From Bdellovibrio svalbardensis (GTDB lineage Bacteria > Bdellovibrionota > Bdellovibrionia > Bdellovibrionales > Bdellovibrionaceae), in NCBI RefSeq assembly GCF_029531655.1, contig NZ_JANRMI010000003.1:547230-611229 (forward strand): 64,000 nt of DNA. The letters run 5' to 3'. The notes beneath the pieces are model-generated. The model saw nothing but the letters and a program-made list of their open reading frames with translations. It did no database searches and was not told the origin of the DNA. Of this stretch, positions 26,988-35,291 are shown one piece after another; the stretch's first letter is position 1, and each line of letters opens with the position of its first letter. Position numbers and translations under genes: made by a program.

Positions 26988-27539
26988 ATGAAAAAAATCG
27001 CTACTGCAGTTCTTATGACTCTTGCTCTTGGAGCCTGTGCTCAAAAACCGGTTGAAACCGCACAACCTACTCCTCCACCACCTCCACCAGCACCTACAAA
27101 AGCACAAGCAGTGTTGAAAGCAGCTAAAGGTACAAAACAAAAAGGCATGATCCACTTCACCGACGAAGGTGCCGGAAAAATGAAACTTGATGTGATGCTG
27201 GAAGGGCTTAAACCTGGTCCTCATGGATTTCATATCCACGAAGTAGGTGATTGCTCTGGGAAGGATTTCGCTTCTGCAGGTGGCCACTTCAACCCATCTC
27301 AAATGAAACACGGATCTCCAGGTCACGAAAGTCACGCTGGCGATATGGGCAATGTGACTGCTGACAGAAAAGGTAAAGTGAATACGTCAATCACAATTGA
27401 AGGCGTTGATTTGGGTGCGGGCCCTCATGGCATCGTAGGCAAGTCAGTTGTTGTTCACCAAGGTAAAGATGATTTGAAATCTCAACCTGCAGGAAATTCA
27501 GGCCCACGCATCTTGTGTGGTGTTATCGAAGCTCTTTAA
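26988..27539 (+). CDS. sodC: copper/zinc superoxide dismutase, lipoprotein
   Basis: 183 residues. A lipobox LGAC at residues 14-17 and a proline-rich linker (PPPPPPAP) tether it outside the inner membrane. The catalytic domain has the metal ligands in GFHIHEVGDCS, GGHFNP and VVVHQGKDD, and the disulphide partner Cys in RILCGVI. It dismutates superoxide in the periplasm. A strong terminator follows 20 bases after the stop. Confidence 0.96.
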   Translation: MKKIATAVLMTLALGACAQKPVETAQPTPPPPPPAPTKAQAVLKAAKGTKQKGMIHFTDEGAGKMKLDVMLEGLKPGPHGFHIHEVGDCSGKDFASAGGHFNPSQMKHGSPGHESHAGDMGNVTADRKGKVNTSITIEGVDLGAGPHGIVGKSVVVHQGKDDLKSQPAGNSGPRILCGVIEAL

Positions 27540-27559
27540 TTTTTCAAAAATCTTAGAGT

Positions 27560-27594
27560 AAAAAAAGAGAAGGCATCGTGCCTTCTCTTTTTTT
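27560..27594 (+). terminator. rho-independent terminator after sodC
   Basis: A 16-bp perfect stem (A7, then GAGAAGGCA against its complement) closes a TCG loop and ends in seven T residues. The A tract on the left makes it work on both strands, so it can also end the leftward transcript of the FAH-family gene. Confidence 0.93.
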
Positions 27595-27617
27595 ATTTCA
27601 AATCTGGTCGAACAGCT

Positions 27618-28601
27618 CTATTGAACTGATTTTACTTTTTGCATGATACGGCCGAAAACATTTTCGCCTTTTTCATTGAACATCTTCATTTCCACCGTGT
27701 CGCCGGCCTTCATGAATGGCGTTTTAGCAGCACCGGTTTCAATAGTTTCAATCATTCGAACTTCCGCCAGACAGCTAGAACCCATGGCATGATCTTCATT
27801 CGAAACAGTTCCGCTGCCAATCAACGACCCTGCTGCCAGGTTGCGAGTCTTCGCTGCATGCGAAATCAATTGGCCGAAATGAAAGTGCATCGCCCCCGCA
27901 TTCGCTTTACCGAAGAAATTCCCGTTATAAGAAACCTGTAAAGGCAACTGAACGCGGCCGTCTTTAAACGAAGAACCCAATTCATCCGCCGTCACCGCAA
28001 ATGGTGAAAGGGCCGAAGCCGGTTTACTTTGGAAGAATCCAAAACCACCCGCAAGCTCCTCAGGAATAAGTCCACGCAACGAAACGTCATTGATCAAAAC
28101 AAATAGCTTAATATGTTTTAAAGCCTGTTCCGGAGTTACACCCATAGGAACGAAGTCAGTGATCACACCCACTTCTCCTTCGAAGTCGGTGCCATGTGCT
28201 GGATCTCTTTGTGGAATATCTTCGGTAGGAGCCAAGAATTGACCACACTCCCCTTGATACATCAAAGGAACTGTCGTCAAAGTCTCAGGAAGTGCCGCTT
28301 TACGAGCCATGCGCACAAGCTTAATGTGATAAATGAAAGCAGAACCATCAGCAAATAACCAAGTTCTTGGCAATGCGGAATGGAACTCTTCTTCTTTCAC
28401 GGCGAAAGCACCCGAAGCTTTTCCTTCATTCAGCTCATTATAAACTTTTTGAAGGGCCGATTCCTTCTCGCCCCATTTTTCCATGGCCTCGCGAAGATTT
28501 GCGGAAATTTGCGGAACCTTCACTGCTGTTTTCAAATCACGGCTAACTACACACAATTCACCGTCAAGGCTGACGTTTGATTTCAAAGATCCTAATTTCA
28601 C
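27618..28601 (-). CDS. fumarylacetoacetate hydrolase family protein
   Basis: 327 residues with a GTG start behind TTAGGA. The FAH catalytic core is visible: DFEGEVGVITD supplies metal-binding acids, followed by LINDVSLRGLIP and GSGTVSNED. Length and order fit the bacterial fumarylacetoacetase that splits fumarylacetoacetate to fumarate and acetoacetate. With hmgA and maiA in the same window, that reaction is the best guess, although FAH-fold enzymes also act on other ketoacids. It is the last gene of a leftward operon with a beta-barrel protein and an LtaS-like membrane protein. Confidence 0.87.
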   Translation of the reverse strand: MKLGSLKSNVSLDGELCVVSRDLKTAVKVPQISANLREAMEKWGEKESALQKVYNELNEGKASGAFAVKEEEFHSALPRTWLFADGSAFIYHIKLVRMARKAALPETLTTVPLMYQGECGQFLAPTEDIPQRDPAHGTDFEGEVGVITDFVPMGVTPEQALKHIKLFVLINDVSLRGLIPEELAGGFGFFQSKPASALSPFAVTADELGSSFKDGRVQLPLQVSYNGNFFGKANAGAMHFHFGQLISHAAKTRNLAAGSLIGSGTVSNEDHAMGSSCLAEVRMIETIETGAAKTPFMKAGDTVEMKMFNEKGENVFGRIMQKVKSVQ

Positions 28602-28613
28602 GAAAAATCCTAA

Positions 28614-29186
28614 TTAAAAAGTGATCAACAAGTTTGCGCCAACAGCACGGTAGTTTTTCAAATTGTCTGGTGGAGATTTCGCCACGGTATCACCATAGCT
28701 TTCAAAATAAATGGTCGCCCCAAGTTGTGGAGCAAATTTAAAGCTCGCACCAAAGATAAATGGCAAAATCGGAGTCTTCACATCGGTCACTACGCAGTTG
28801 GGAGCATCACAAGATTTATCCAAGTTCATCCCCAGGGAAACGCCCCCGAAAATTCCAGCATAATCTTCAAACTTATACATGACTGCCACTGGGACATCGA
28901 GATAGTTCATCGATACTTTATTATCAACAGTGCTTCCGCCGGTTTTTACAACCAAAGGGCGTTGAGTATAGAGCATCCCGGAGCGGATATACCAACCACC
29001 AGAAATAGGATAATGAACAATACCACCGAATTGAATTGCCGTTTTTGATGTTGTTGTTGAACCCGTTCCATCGGCGTCCCCGGATTGCGAGCGCACACCC
29101 ACTTCGAGTCCATAGTCAGCATCCGCAAGCGCCGCTGAAGAGATAAGTCCAAAGGTCAACAAAACTGATAAAGCCAGCTTTTTCAT
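28614..29186 (-). CDS. outer-membrane beta-barrel protein
   Basis: 190 residues preceded by TTAGGAGGA. The signal peptide is MKKLALSVLLTFGLISSAALA. The mature part alternates hydrophobic strands with short polar turns (YGLEVGVRS, FGGIVHYPI, GGWYIRSGMLY, IFGGVSLGMNL) and ends in NLLITF, the C-terminal Phe signature for Bam insertion. It resembles the small porin or OMP_b-brl group with about eight strands. Two cysteines flank one loop (CDAPNC). Function unknown. Confidence 0.85.
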   Translation of the reverse strand: MKKLALSVLLTFGLISSAALADADYGLEVGVRSQSGDADGTGSTTTSKTAIQFGGIVHYPISGGWYIRSGMLYTQRPLVVKTGGSTVDNKVSMNYLDVPVAVMYKFEDYAGIFGGVSLGMNLDKSCDAPNCVVTDVKTPILPFIFGASFKFAPQLGATIYFESYGDTVAKSPPDNLKNYRAVGANLLITF

Positions 29187-29225
29187 TAAACGTCCTCCTA
29201 AGGGATCAGTCTTTCATATTTTTTA

Positions 29226-29951
29226 TTATTTATCAAAACACCATACGGCATTCAGAGCCATTTCGTTCAGCTCTTTGCTATTTGATACTTCGCTGTGTTC
29301 CAACGCGAGGTGATGAGGCATCACAGATCCGCGGGCAGCCAGGACTATCAAAATTAATGGAATCAGAATCCTCAATAGCACCTCACCGCGACGGGCGGGA
29401 TGCGGTGAATACTCATCTTTCCACTCCCCAAACTTCAAAGACTTGATCAACATGTGACCAAGCACAAGAAGAACGATGGAAATGACCGTGAAAACAATCC
29501 ATTGATTGATTGGCAATGTTTGAGCCTGTTCAAAAGTAACCTCAGGTGACCAACCTGAATACTCAGCAAAGCGCATGCGCTTTCCATGGTGGGCAAAAAA
29601 GAAAAAGTCGACAAAGGTCAAAGAGCAAATCGCAATCCAAGCAAGGCCAAAATAAGTTTTATAGACGAAGAAGAAATTCGGCGGCCACTTTTCCAAAGTA
29701 GCCTGCAGCAACACCAAAAAATAGATCGGAATAAAAAGGAAGCCAAAGACCAGAATATCAAAACGAAGACCCGCGATAAACGACTGCATGATCTCGCCCG
29801 GATTCAACTCCGGAAGAACATAATAAACATTCAGGAAAAATAAATTCATGCGGAATAACGTCATGAAAAAGATCATGGCAATAGACAGCTTTAATAATTT
29901 CACAAAGACTTTACTGGAAAAGCGCAGTGAAAAGATAAATCTACTAGGCAT
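29226..29951 (-). CDS. LtaS-like membrane domain without catalytic domain
   Basis: 241 residues with about five hydrophobic segments. The arrangement FRMNLFFLN..., GLRFDILVFGFLFIP, VDFFFFAHHGKRMRFAEY and the closing ARGS...SNSKELNEMALNAVW resembles the N-terminal membrane part of LTA-synthase-family phosphoglycerol transferases. In those proteins a periplasmic sulfatase-fold domain follows at this point; here there are tandem stop codons and then the ribosome binding site of the next gene. It is either a truncated gene or a stand-alone derivative. The homology is judged by eye. Confidence 0.65.
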   Translation of the reverse strand: MPSRFIFSLRFSSKVFVKLLKLSIAMIFFMTLFRMNLFFLNVYYVLPELNPGEIMQSFIAGLRFDILVFGFLFIPIYFLVLLQATLEKWPPNFFFVYKTYFGLAWIAICSLTFVDFFFFAHHGKRMRFAEYSGWSPEVTFEQAQTLPINQWIVFTVISIVLLVLGHMLIKSLKFGEWKDEYSPHPARRGEVLLRILIPLILIVLAARGSVMPHHLALEHSEVSNSKELNEMALNAVWCFDK

Positions 29952-30013
29952 AGAAAAGTCCTTTGACTGGAAAATGAAACAAGAATGAAATGGCTCTCAA
30001 CAGGAGTAAGTAT

Positions 30014-30676
30014 ATGGCCTCAATGGTACTTTACAACTATTTTCGAAGTTCCACTTCCTTCCGCGTTCGCGCAGCTTTACACATCAAAGGTTTGGACTTC
30101 GAATACAAACCCATCAATTTGTTAAAGGGCGAACAACACTCTCCAGAGTATCGCAAACTCAATCCTTTGGGCGGCCTTCCAACACTCGTTCACAATGGCA
30201 AAGTAATGCCCGACTCCGCTGCGATCTTGGAATACCTTGAAGAAATCGCACCGGCTCCATCGCTCTTTCCCGCAGATCCATATCTAAAGGCCCGCATACG
30301 CCAGGTTTGTGAAATCGTAAATTCCTCAATGCATCCGTATGGGAATCTAAAGATCACCCAATACTTGGGCGAAACTTTGGGCTTCACCCAAGAACAAAAA
30401 GACCAATGGGTGCAAAAATGGGTAACTCAAGGACTGGAAGCCCTGGAAAAAACTCTCCCTGAATTCTCAGGCACATACTGCTTCGGCGACAAAATCACCA
30501 TGGCCGATCTCTATGTCTACCCACAAGTCATCACTTGCCAACGCTTCCACGTAGATCTCTCAAAATACCCAACAGTCATGAAAATCTACGAAAACTGCCA
30601 CAAAAACGAATTCTTCCAAAAGGCCCACTTCAGCCGCCAAATAGACACCCCCGAAGAGTTAAGAGCAAAGAACTGA
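30014..30676 (+). CDS. maiA: maleylacetoacetate isomerase (zeta-class GST)
   Basis: 220 residues from the ATG seven bases after AGGAG; an ATG eight codons earlier is rejected. The N-terminal zeta-GST motif appears as YFRSSTSFRVRAALHIKG, followed by LLKGEQHSPEYRKLNPLGGLPTL and the PDSAAILEYLEE glutathione site. It isomerises maleylacetoacetate to fumarylacetoacetate with glutathione. It is divergent from the operon that carries the FAH gene. The last 150 bases are C-rich and G-poor. Confidence 0.93.
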   Translation: MASMVLYNYFRSSTSFRVRAALHIKGLDFEYKPINLLKGEQHSPEYRKLNPLGGLPTLVHNGKVMPDSAAILEYLEEIAPAPSLFPADPYLKARIRQVCEIVNSSMHPYGNLKITQYLGETLGFTQEQKDQWVQKWVTQGLEALEKTLPEFSGTYCFGDKITMADLYVYPQVITCQRFHVDLSKYPTVMKIYENCHKNEFFQKAHFSRQIDTPEELRAKN

Positions 30677-30686
30677 TTTTGGTTTG

Positions 30687-30770
30687 ATGCGGGGATTTGG
30701 TGAGGAATTTACTCCGGCGGAGCCGGAGTGTAGACCGTCGCGAAACGCAGGCGTGGCAGCGCCACGTCGG
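30687..30770. repeat. composite palindromic element after maiA
   Basis: It opens with a 20-base block (30687-30706) nearly identical to the minus-strand sequence at 11986-11965, the hmgA-proximal arm of the 147-bp element. A short palindrome CTCCGGC/GCCGGAG with loop GGA (30712-30728) follows, then a second hairpin CGTGGC/GCCACG with loop AGC (30752-30766). It lies between the convergent maiA and ctaB genes. Confidence 0.65.
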
Positions 30771-30778
30771 AGAGAAGG

Positions 30779-30813
30779 AAAAAGGCCGACAACGCAGTCA
30801 GCGGGGCCTTTTT
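30779..30813. terminator. bidirectional rho-independent terminator between maiA and ctaB
   Basis: AAAAAGGCC at 30779-30787 pairs with GGCCTTTTT at 30805-30813. The A and T tracts at the two ends make it usable from either strand, which fits its position between convergent transcripts. Confidence 0.75.
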
Positions 30814-30823
30814 CATCGCCCGA

Positions 30824-31702
30824 CTAGTTGGAAGATATGAAGAGGAAGTTCCATTTGTCGATCACTGGGATGACAATGAAGATAAGCATGCTGACATTAA
30901 GCCACATGAAGAAAGCCAAAAAGCGCTCTGTGCCCTTTGATTTATTGTAGCGATACAGTTCTTGAAGAACTTTGAAAACGAAAGGCATCGTAAGCAATAC
31001 GTACAACCAACTTGCATGAACGAAGAGTGGAGCTGCTAAAGCAACACCGACATAAGCAAATGTGTACATGGCAATTTGATACAAAGTTTTGTCGATACCC
31101 TTAGCCACTGGCAAAACCGGAATTCCACCTGCTGCGTAGTCATCCTTATAGCGAATAGCCAAAACCCAGAAGTGTGGCATCTGCCACAAGAACATAATCA
31201 AGAATAAGTACAACGATTCTGAGTTGAAGATGTCTGGGTTAGCGGCTGCATAACCAATTGTTACCGGTAATGCTCCAGGAAATGCACCCGGAACTGCACC
31301 GTAGGCCCACTGTCTTTTAAGATAAAGAGTGTATGGACCGTTGTAGAACAACACACAAACAAGTCCTACCCACCCAGCTACCGGTTCGATAGTAAACAGC
31401 AACTGAAGACCCACAACGATAAAAGCGACGGATAAAATTCCAGCAGCGGCAGGCTTGATTTTGCCAGATGGAATCGGACGTTTCGCAGTTCTTGGCATTT
31501 TCAAATCGATCTTCCAGTCTTGAACTTGGTTCAAGGCCAATGAACCCGAGCTTAGGAAATAAATCCCAAGCAATGTTTCAAGAAAGATTTTCCAGTCAAA
31601 GGAATGCTCGATTTGAAAACCGGTGGCATAGCCGGCCAATCCCGCAAGGACTGAGAAAACGACTATGCCAAACTTAGTAAGATCCGCGAATAGCTTTAAC
31701 AC
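30824..31702 (-). CDS. ctaB: protoheme IX farnesyltransferase (heme O synthase)
   Basis: 292 residues with about eight or nine hydrophobic segments of the UbiA prenyltransferase superfamily. The prenyl-diphosphate-binding motif is NQVQDWKIDLKMPRTAKRP and the second conserved loop is RYKDDYAAGGIPVLP. It adds a farnesyl group to heme B in the inner membrane to give heme O for the oxidase. It is the last gene of the oxidase operon, four bases after subunit IV. Confidence 0.95.
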   Translation of the reverse strand: MLKLFADLTKFGIVVFSVLAGLAGYATGFQIEHSFDWKIFLETLLGIYFLSSGSLALNQVQDWKIDLKMPRTAKRPIPSGKIKPAAAGILSVAFIVVGLQLLFTIEPVAGWVGLVCVLFYNGPYTLYLKRQWAYGAVPGAFPGALPVTIGYAAANPDIFNSESLYLFLIMFLWQMPHFWVLAIRYKDDYAAGGIPVLPVAKGIDKTLYQIAMYTFAYVGVALAAPLFVHASWLYVLLTMPFVFKVLQELYRYNKSKGTERFLAFFMWLNVSMLIFIVIPVIDKWNFLFISSN

Positions 31703-31706
31703 GATC

Positions 31707-32048
31707 TTAAAGTGGACTTGTCTCTACAACGCGAGTCGCAATATCGATCACGCTAAAGAGCAAAAGAACTACCAGGAAGAAGAAACCAGAAGCAAAAATC
31801 GCACGGTTCATGTTGTTGTCGTCCTTCAAATGCATGAAGTACAACAAAACCAGAGTCGCTTTTACTGCCGCGATCCCGAATGCGATTGGACCAGCAAAGG
31901 CACCCAATTGAACGTGGAAGTGATGTGCAACCACTGTCAAAATCGTCAACGCAAACAATGCTGCTGCAACTTTCAAGTACATTGAAGTTGGAGAGATATG
32001 TGGATGAAGAACGTTTGGATCGTGTTTGTGTTCGTTATTGCTTGCCAT
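31707..32048 (-). CDS. ctaF: cytochrome c oxidase subunit IV
   Basis: 113 residues with three hydrophobic segments. The LVLLYFMHLKDD motif at the end of the second helix is characteristic of the bacterial caa3/bo3 subunit IV family. It stabilises subunit I in the membrane. It starts two bases after the ctaE stop and is followed by ctaB. Confidence 0.9.
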   Translation of the reverse strand: MASNNEHKHDPNVLHPHISPTSMYLKVAAALFALTILTVVAHHFHVQLGAFAGPIAFGIAAVKATLVLLYFMHLKDDNNMNRAIFASGFFFLVVLLLFSVIDIATRVVETSPL

Positions 32049-32050
32049 GA

Positions 32051-32716
32051 TTAACCCACCAAATAAAGAAGAGGGAATAGGAAGATCCAGATCAAGTCGA
32101 CGATATGCCAGAAGATACCAACACCCTCAACTGGGATCCAGTATTGAGAGTGGAAATCTCCGCGAATCGTTCTGATCAACAACCAAGCGATCAAGCCCAT
32201 ACCGATCAACACGTGAAGACCATGAAGACCCGTCATGCAGAAGTAGAAACCGAAGTACATACCAAGGTTTGCGTGCTCTGCGCCGGTCTTAGCAAGATCC
32301 AAGTAACGACCAGGATAGAAACCCAAATGGAATTTATGAGTCCATTCGAAGTATTTGATCACCATGAAGATCGCACCACAAAGAATCGTCGTCGCTAAAG
32401 CGATCGCCGCTTGCTTTGTTTTATTACGCTGAATCAACTGGATTGAAATCGCCATTGTGAAAGAAGAGAAGATCAACACAAGCGTATTGATGAAACCCAA
32501 TTTCCAATCAAGCTCTTTCGCGCCTTCAGCAAACATCGCAGGATAAAGAACGTGGAAGATTCCATAACCAACCAAGATAGCCCCGAACATCAGGATCTCA
32601 GTTACCATGAACAACCAAATACCTTGCTTACCGCTATCATACTCTTGTGTCGCATCTTTAAAGTGATGAGACACGTGAGCAGTGTGAGTTCCGCCGTGTG
32701 TATTATCTGTACTCAT
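32051..32716 (-). CDS. ctaE: cytochrome c oxidase subunit III
   Basis: 221 residues and about five transmembrane helices, the short form found in caa3 oxidases. Typical segments are [30 protein letters not shown] and the C-terminal [19 protein letters not shown]. It supports turnover of subunit I. Its start overlaps the ctaD 3' end by 14 bases, indicating coupled translation. Confidence 0.95.
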   Translation of the reverse strand: MSTDNTHGGTHTAHVSHHFKDATQEYDSGKQGIWLFMVTEILMFGAILVGYGIFHVLYPAMFAEGAKELDWKLGFINTLVLIFSSFTMAISIQLIQRNKTKQAAIALATTILCGAIFMVIKYFEWTHKFHLGFYPGRYLDLAKTGAEHANLGMYFGFYFCMTGLHGLHVLIGMGLIAWLLIRTIRGDFHSQYWIPVEGVGIFWHIVDLIWIFLFPLLYLVG

Positions 32717-34310
32717 AAGGCCCCGCAGTTACTACTGGTTCAACGTCAAAGTTAAAGTGAGGAGGTGGAGAAGATGTCTGCCATTCCAAAGTTTTAGCTC
32801 CCCAAGGATTCATCGGAGCTTTTTCACCTTTTCTGATACCTTGAACGATCGTGTATAGACCAATCAAGAAACCAGTAAGGATCAACCAAGAACCTACAGT
32901 CGAAATCTTATTCAAGTTTTCGTAAGCTGGGATGTAGTCGAAATAACGACGTGGCATACCCATCGCGCCCAATACGAATTGAGGGAAGAACGTCACGTTG
33001 AAACCGATGAAGATGAACACGAAAGACAAGCGAGCCAAAGACTCGTTGAACATCTTTCCGAACATTTTCGGGAACCAGTAATAGAAGCCACCCATCAAAG
33101 CCATCAAAGTACCGCCCACCATCACGTAATGGAAATGCGCTACCACGAAGTAAGTGTCATGGAAATGAACGTCGATTGGAAGAACAGCAAGCATGATACC
33201 AGTCACACCACCGATCGCGAACAAGAACAAGAAACCTAGAGCGTACAACATCGGAGATTCAAAGCTGATAGAACCTTTGTACAAAGTCGCTACCCAGTTG
33301 AACATCTTGATCGCTGTTGGAACACCCACAAGCATCGTGATGAATGAGAAGATGATACCTGCCGTAGCTGATTGACCAGATACGAACATGTGATGTCCCC
33401 AAACGAAGAACGATACCGCTGCGATACCCAAAGAAGAGTATGCAATTGCAGTGTAACCGAAGATCACTTTACGAGAGAACGTCGAAATCAACTCAGACAC
33501 GATACCCATCGCTGGAAGGATCATGATGTAAACCGCTGGATGCGAGTAGAACCAGAAGAAATGTTGGAACAGAACCGGGTCTCCGCCAAGTGCTGGATCG
33601 AAGATACCCACACCGAAGATTTTCTCAGCGGCAAGCAACAACAAAGTGATCGCCAAAACTGGCGTCGCTAGCATTTGCAAAATCGCTGTAGAGTAAAGAG
33701 CCCAAACAAACAAAGGCATTCTGTGCATTGTCATGCCAGGCGCTCTCAATTTGTGAACTGTTACGATGAAGTTCAAACCCGTCAATACTGAAGACATCCC
33801 CATGATGAAGGCTCCAAGAACCATCAAAACAGTCGCTGTTCCAGTACGGATAGAATAAGGAGTGTAGAACGTCCAACCCGTATCAATTTTGTGAGTGAAA
33901 AAAGTTGCAATCGCCAAAGCCGCACCTGCCATAAAGCAGTACCAGCTCAAAAGATTGATCTTAGGGAAAGCCACGTCCTTCGCACCCAAATGGATCGGAA
34001 GGAAGAAGTTACCCAAGATTGCCGGAATACCAGGAACGATAACCATGAAGACCATGATCGCACCGTGATAAGTCAGCACTTGATTATAGATGTCACCGTT
34101 CTTCAAAACTTGTCCCACACCCTGAACCGTGTTTGGCGCAAAAAGCTCCAAACGAAGGAGGAGGGCCATGATCCCGCCGATGAAGAAGAATGTCATAACA
34201 GTGATCATGTACATAAGACCGATACGTTTATGGTCAACAGTCGTTAACCAAGACCAGAGGCCTTTTTCATGATTCAAATAGTTTTCGCCGTGAGCTGATG
34301 TATTTCCCAT
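32703..34310 (-). CDS. ctaD: cytochrome c oxidase subunit I
   Basis: 535 residues and 12 helices. The CuB and heme ligands are visible: [17 protein letters not shown] with the cross-linked His-Tyr pair, GHHMF for the other CuB histidines, and [17 protein letters not shown] for heme a3 and heme a. This is the catalytic subunit reducing oxygen to water and pumping protons. The ATG at 34310 is eight bases after AAGGAG; a GTG three codons upstream is less likely. Confidence 0.97.
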   Translation of the reverse strand: MGNTSAHGENYLNHEKGLWSWLTTVDHKRIGLMYMITVMTFFFIGGIMALLLRLELFAPNTVQGVGQVLKNGDIYNQVLTYHGAIMVFMVIVPGIPAILGNFFLPIHLGAKDVAFPKINLLSWYCFMAGAALAIATFFTHKIDTGWTFYTPYSIRTGTATVLMVLGAFIMGMSSVLTGLNFIVTVHKLRAPGMTMHRMPLFVWALYSTAILQMLATPVLAITLLLLAAEKIFGVGIFDPALGGDPVLFQHFFWFYSHPAVYIMILPAMGIVSELISTFSRKVIFGYTAIAYSSLGIAAVSFFVWGHHMFVSGQSATAGIIFSFITMLVGVPTAIKMFNWVATLYKGSISFESPMLYALGFLFLFAIGGVTGIMLAVLPIDVHFHDTYFVVAHFHYVMVGGTLMALMGGFYYWFPKMFGKMFNESLARLSFVFIFIGFNVTFFPQFVLGAMGMPRRYFDYIPAYENLNKISTVGSWLILTGFLIGLYTIVQGIRKGEKAPMNPWGAKTLEWQTSSPPPHFNFDVEPVVTAGPYEYR

Positions 34311-34322
34311 GAGCTGCACTCC

Positions 34323-35285
34323 TTATTTTCCGCTCAAGCTTTTAACGTACTCGACAAGTGCGTTAAGCTCGTTCTCGTTAATTTGACCTTGGAACGTTGG
34401 CATCACCCCGTGAGGGAAGCCTTTTACGATCTTAGCATTCGGCTGAAGAATGGACTCACGGATGTAGTTTTCATCAGCCGCAACTTTTGAACCATCTTCC
34501 AACACCACTTCATGCCCAAATACTTGGAACAATGATGGACCTACTTTAACCGCTGGATTGTCGACAGAGTGGCAAGATGCGCAGGCTTTCAAAGCAAAAA
34601 GCTTTTCACCACGTTTAGCCAAAGGAAGTTGTCCTTCTTCTTGTCCTTCTTCTAGGTACTTGTTGAACTCATCTTGAGTTACAACACGCAACTTACCGAT
34701 CATTCCTGAATGTGAAGTTCCGCAATATTCAGCACAGAAGATATGGAACTCACCCAACTTCGTAGCTTTAAACCACAAGGCTGTGTAACGACCTGGCACC
34801 GCATCTTGTTTAATACGGAAGCTTGGAACGAAGAATGAGTGGATCACATCTTGAGACGTCAAAAGAAGTTTCACGTCCGTATTGATTGGCACAACAACTT
34901 CATTAACTGCTTTGAAACCGTTTTTGTATTCGATTTCCCAAGCCCATTGTTTACCAAGGACATTAATCTCAAGAGCATCTTTCGGCATAGTTCTCATGCC
35001 GTGGTAAATGTACCAACCCCAAGCAAATACACCGAGGAAGATTACAAGTGGAATGAATGACCACAAGAACTCCAAAGCTGTGCTGTGAGAAATGTATGCT
35101 GTTTTATCGTTTGCAGATTTACGCTTATATTTATAAGCGAAATAAATCATACCGCCGATAACGAGCAAGCAGGCGATGAAACTTGTAATCAGCAAGAAAC
35201 CATAAAGATTGTCCACCTGCTTGGCAATCTCGGTCCCTTCTGTTGGCATGAAGGATTGGGCCTTCGCTAAATTAAACCACATCAT
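34323..35285 (-). CDS. ctaC: cytochrome c oxidase subunit II with fused cytochrome c domain (caa3 type)
   Basis: 320 residues. Two N-terminal transmembrane helices are followed by the cupredoxin domain with the CuA site HSFFVPSFRIKQDAVPGR...CAEYCGTSHSGM. A C-terminal monoheme cytochrome c domain has CASCH and an axial Met candidate in GVMPTFQG. The fusion defines a caa3 oxidase that takes electrons directly through its own cytochrome. It is followed by ctaD in the same operon. Confidence 0.97.
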   Translation of the reverse strand: MMWFNLAKAQSFMPTEGTEIAKQVDNLYGFLLITSFIACLLVIGGMIYFAYKYKRKSANDKTAYISHSTALEFLWSFIPLVIFLGVFAWGWYIYHGMRTMPKDALEINVLGKQWAWEIEYKNGFKAVNEVVVPINTDVKLLLTSQDVIHSFFVPSFRIKQDAVPGRYTALWFKATKLGEFHIFCAEYCGTSHSGMIGKLRVVTQDEFNKYLEEGQEEGQLPLAKRGEKLFALKACASCHSVDNPAVKVGPSLFQVFGHEVVLEDGSKVAADENYIRESILQPNAKIVKGFPHGVMPTFQGQINENELNALVEYVKSLSGK

Positions 35286-35291
35286 GTACCT

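Noticed and set aside
30014..30676. MaiA inactive because the zeta-GST Ser-Ser-Cys motif is Ser-Ser-Thr
   Set aside because: Bacterial MaiA proteins commonly lack the Cys and use the Ser; the motif here is otherwise complete.
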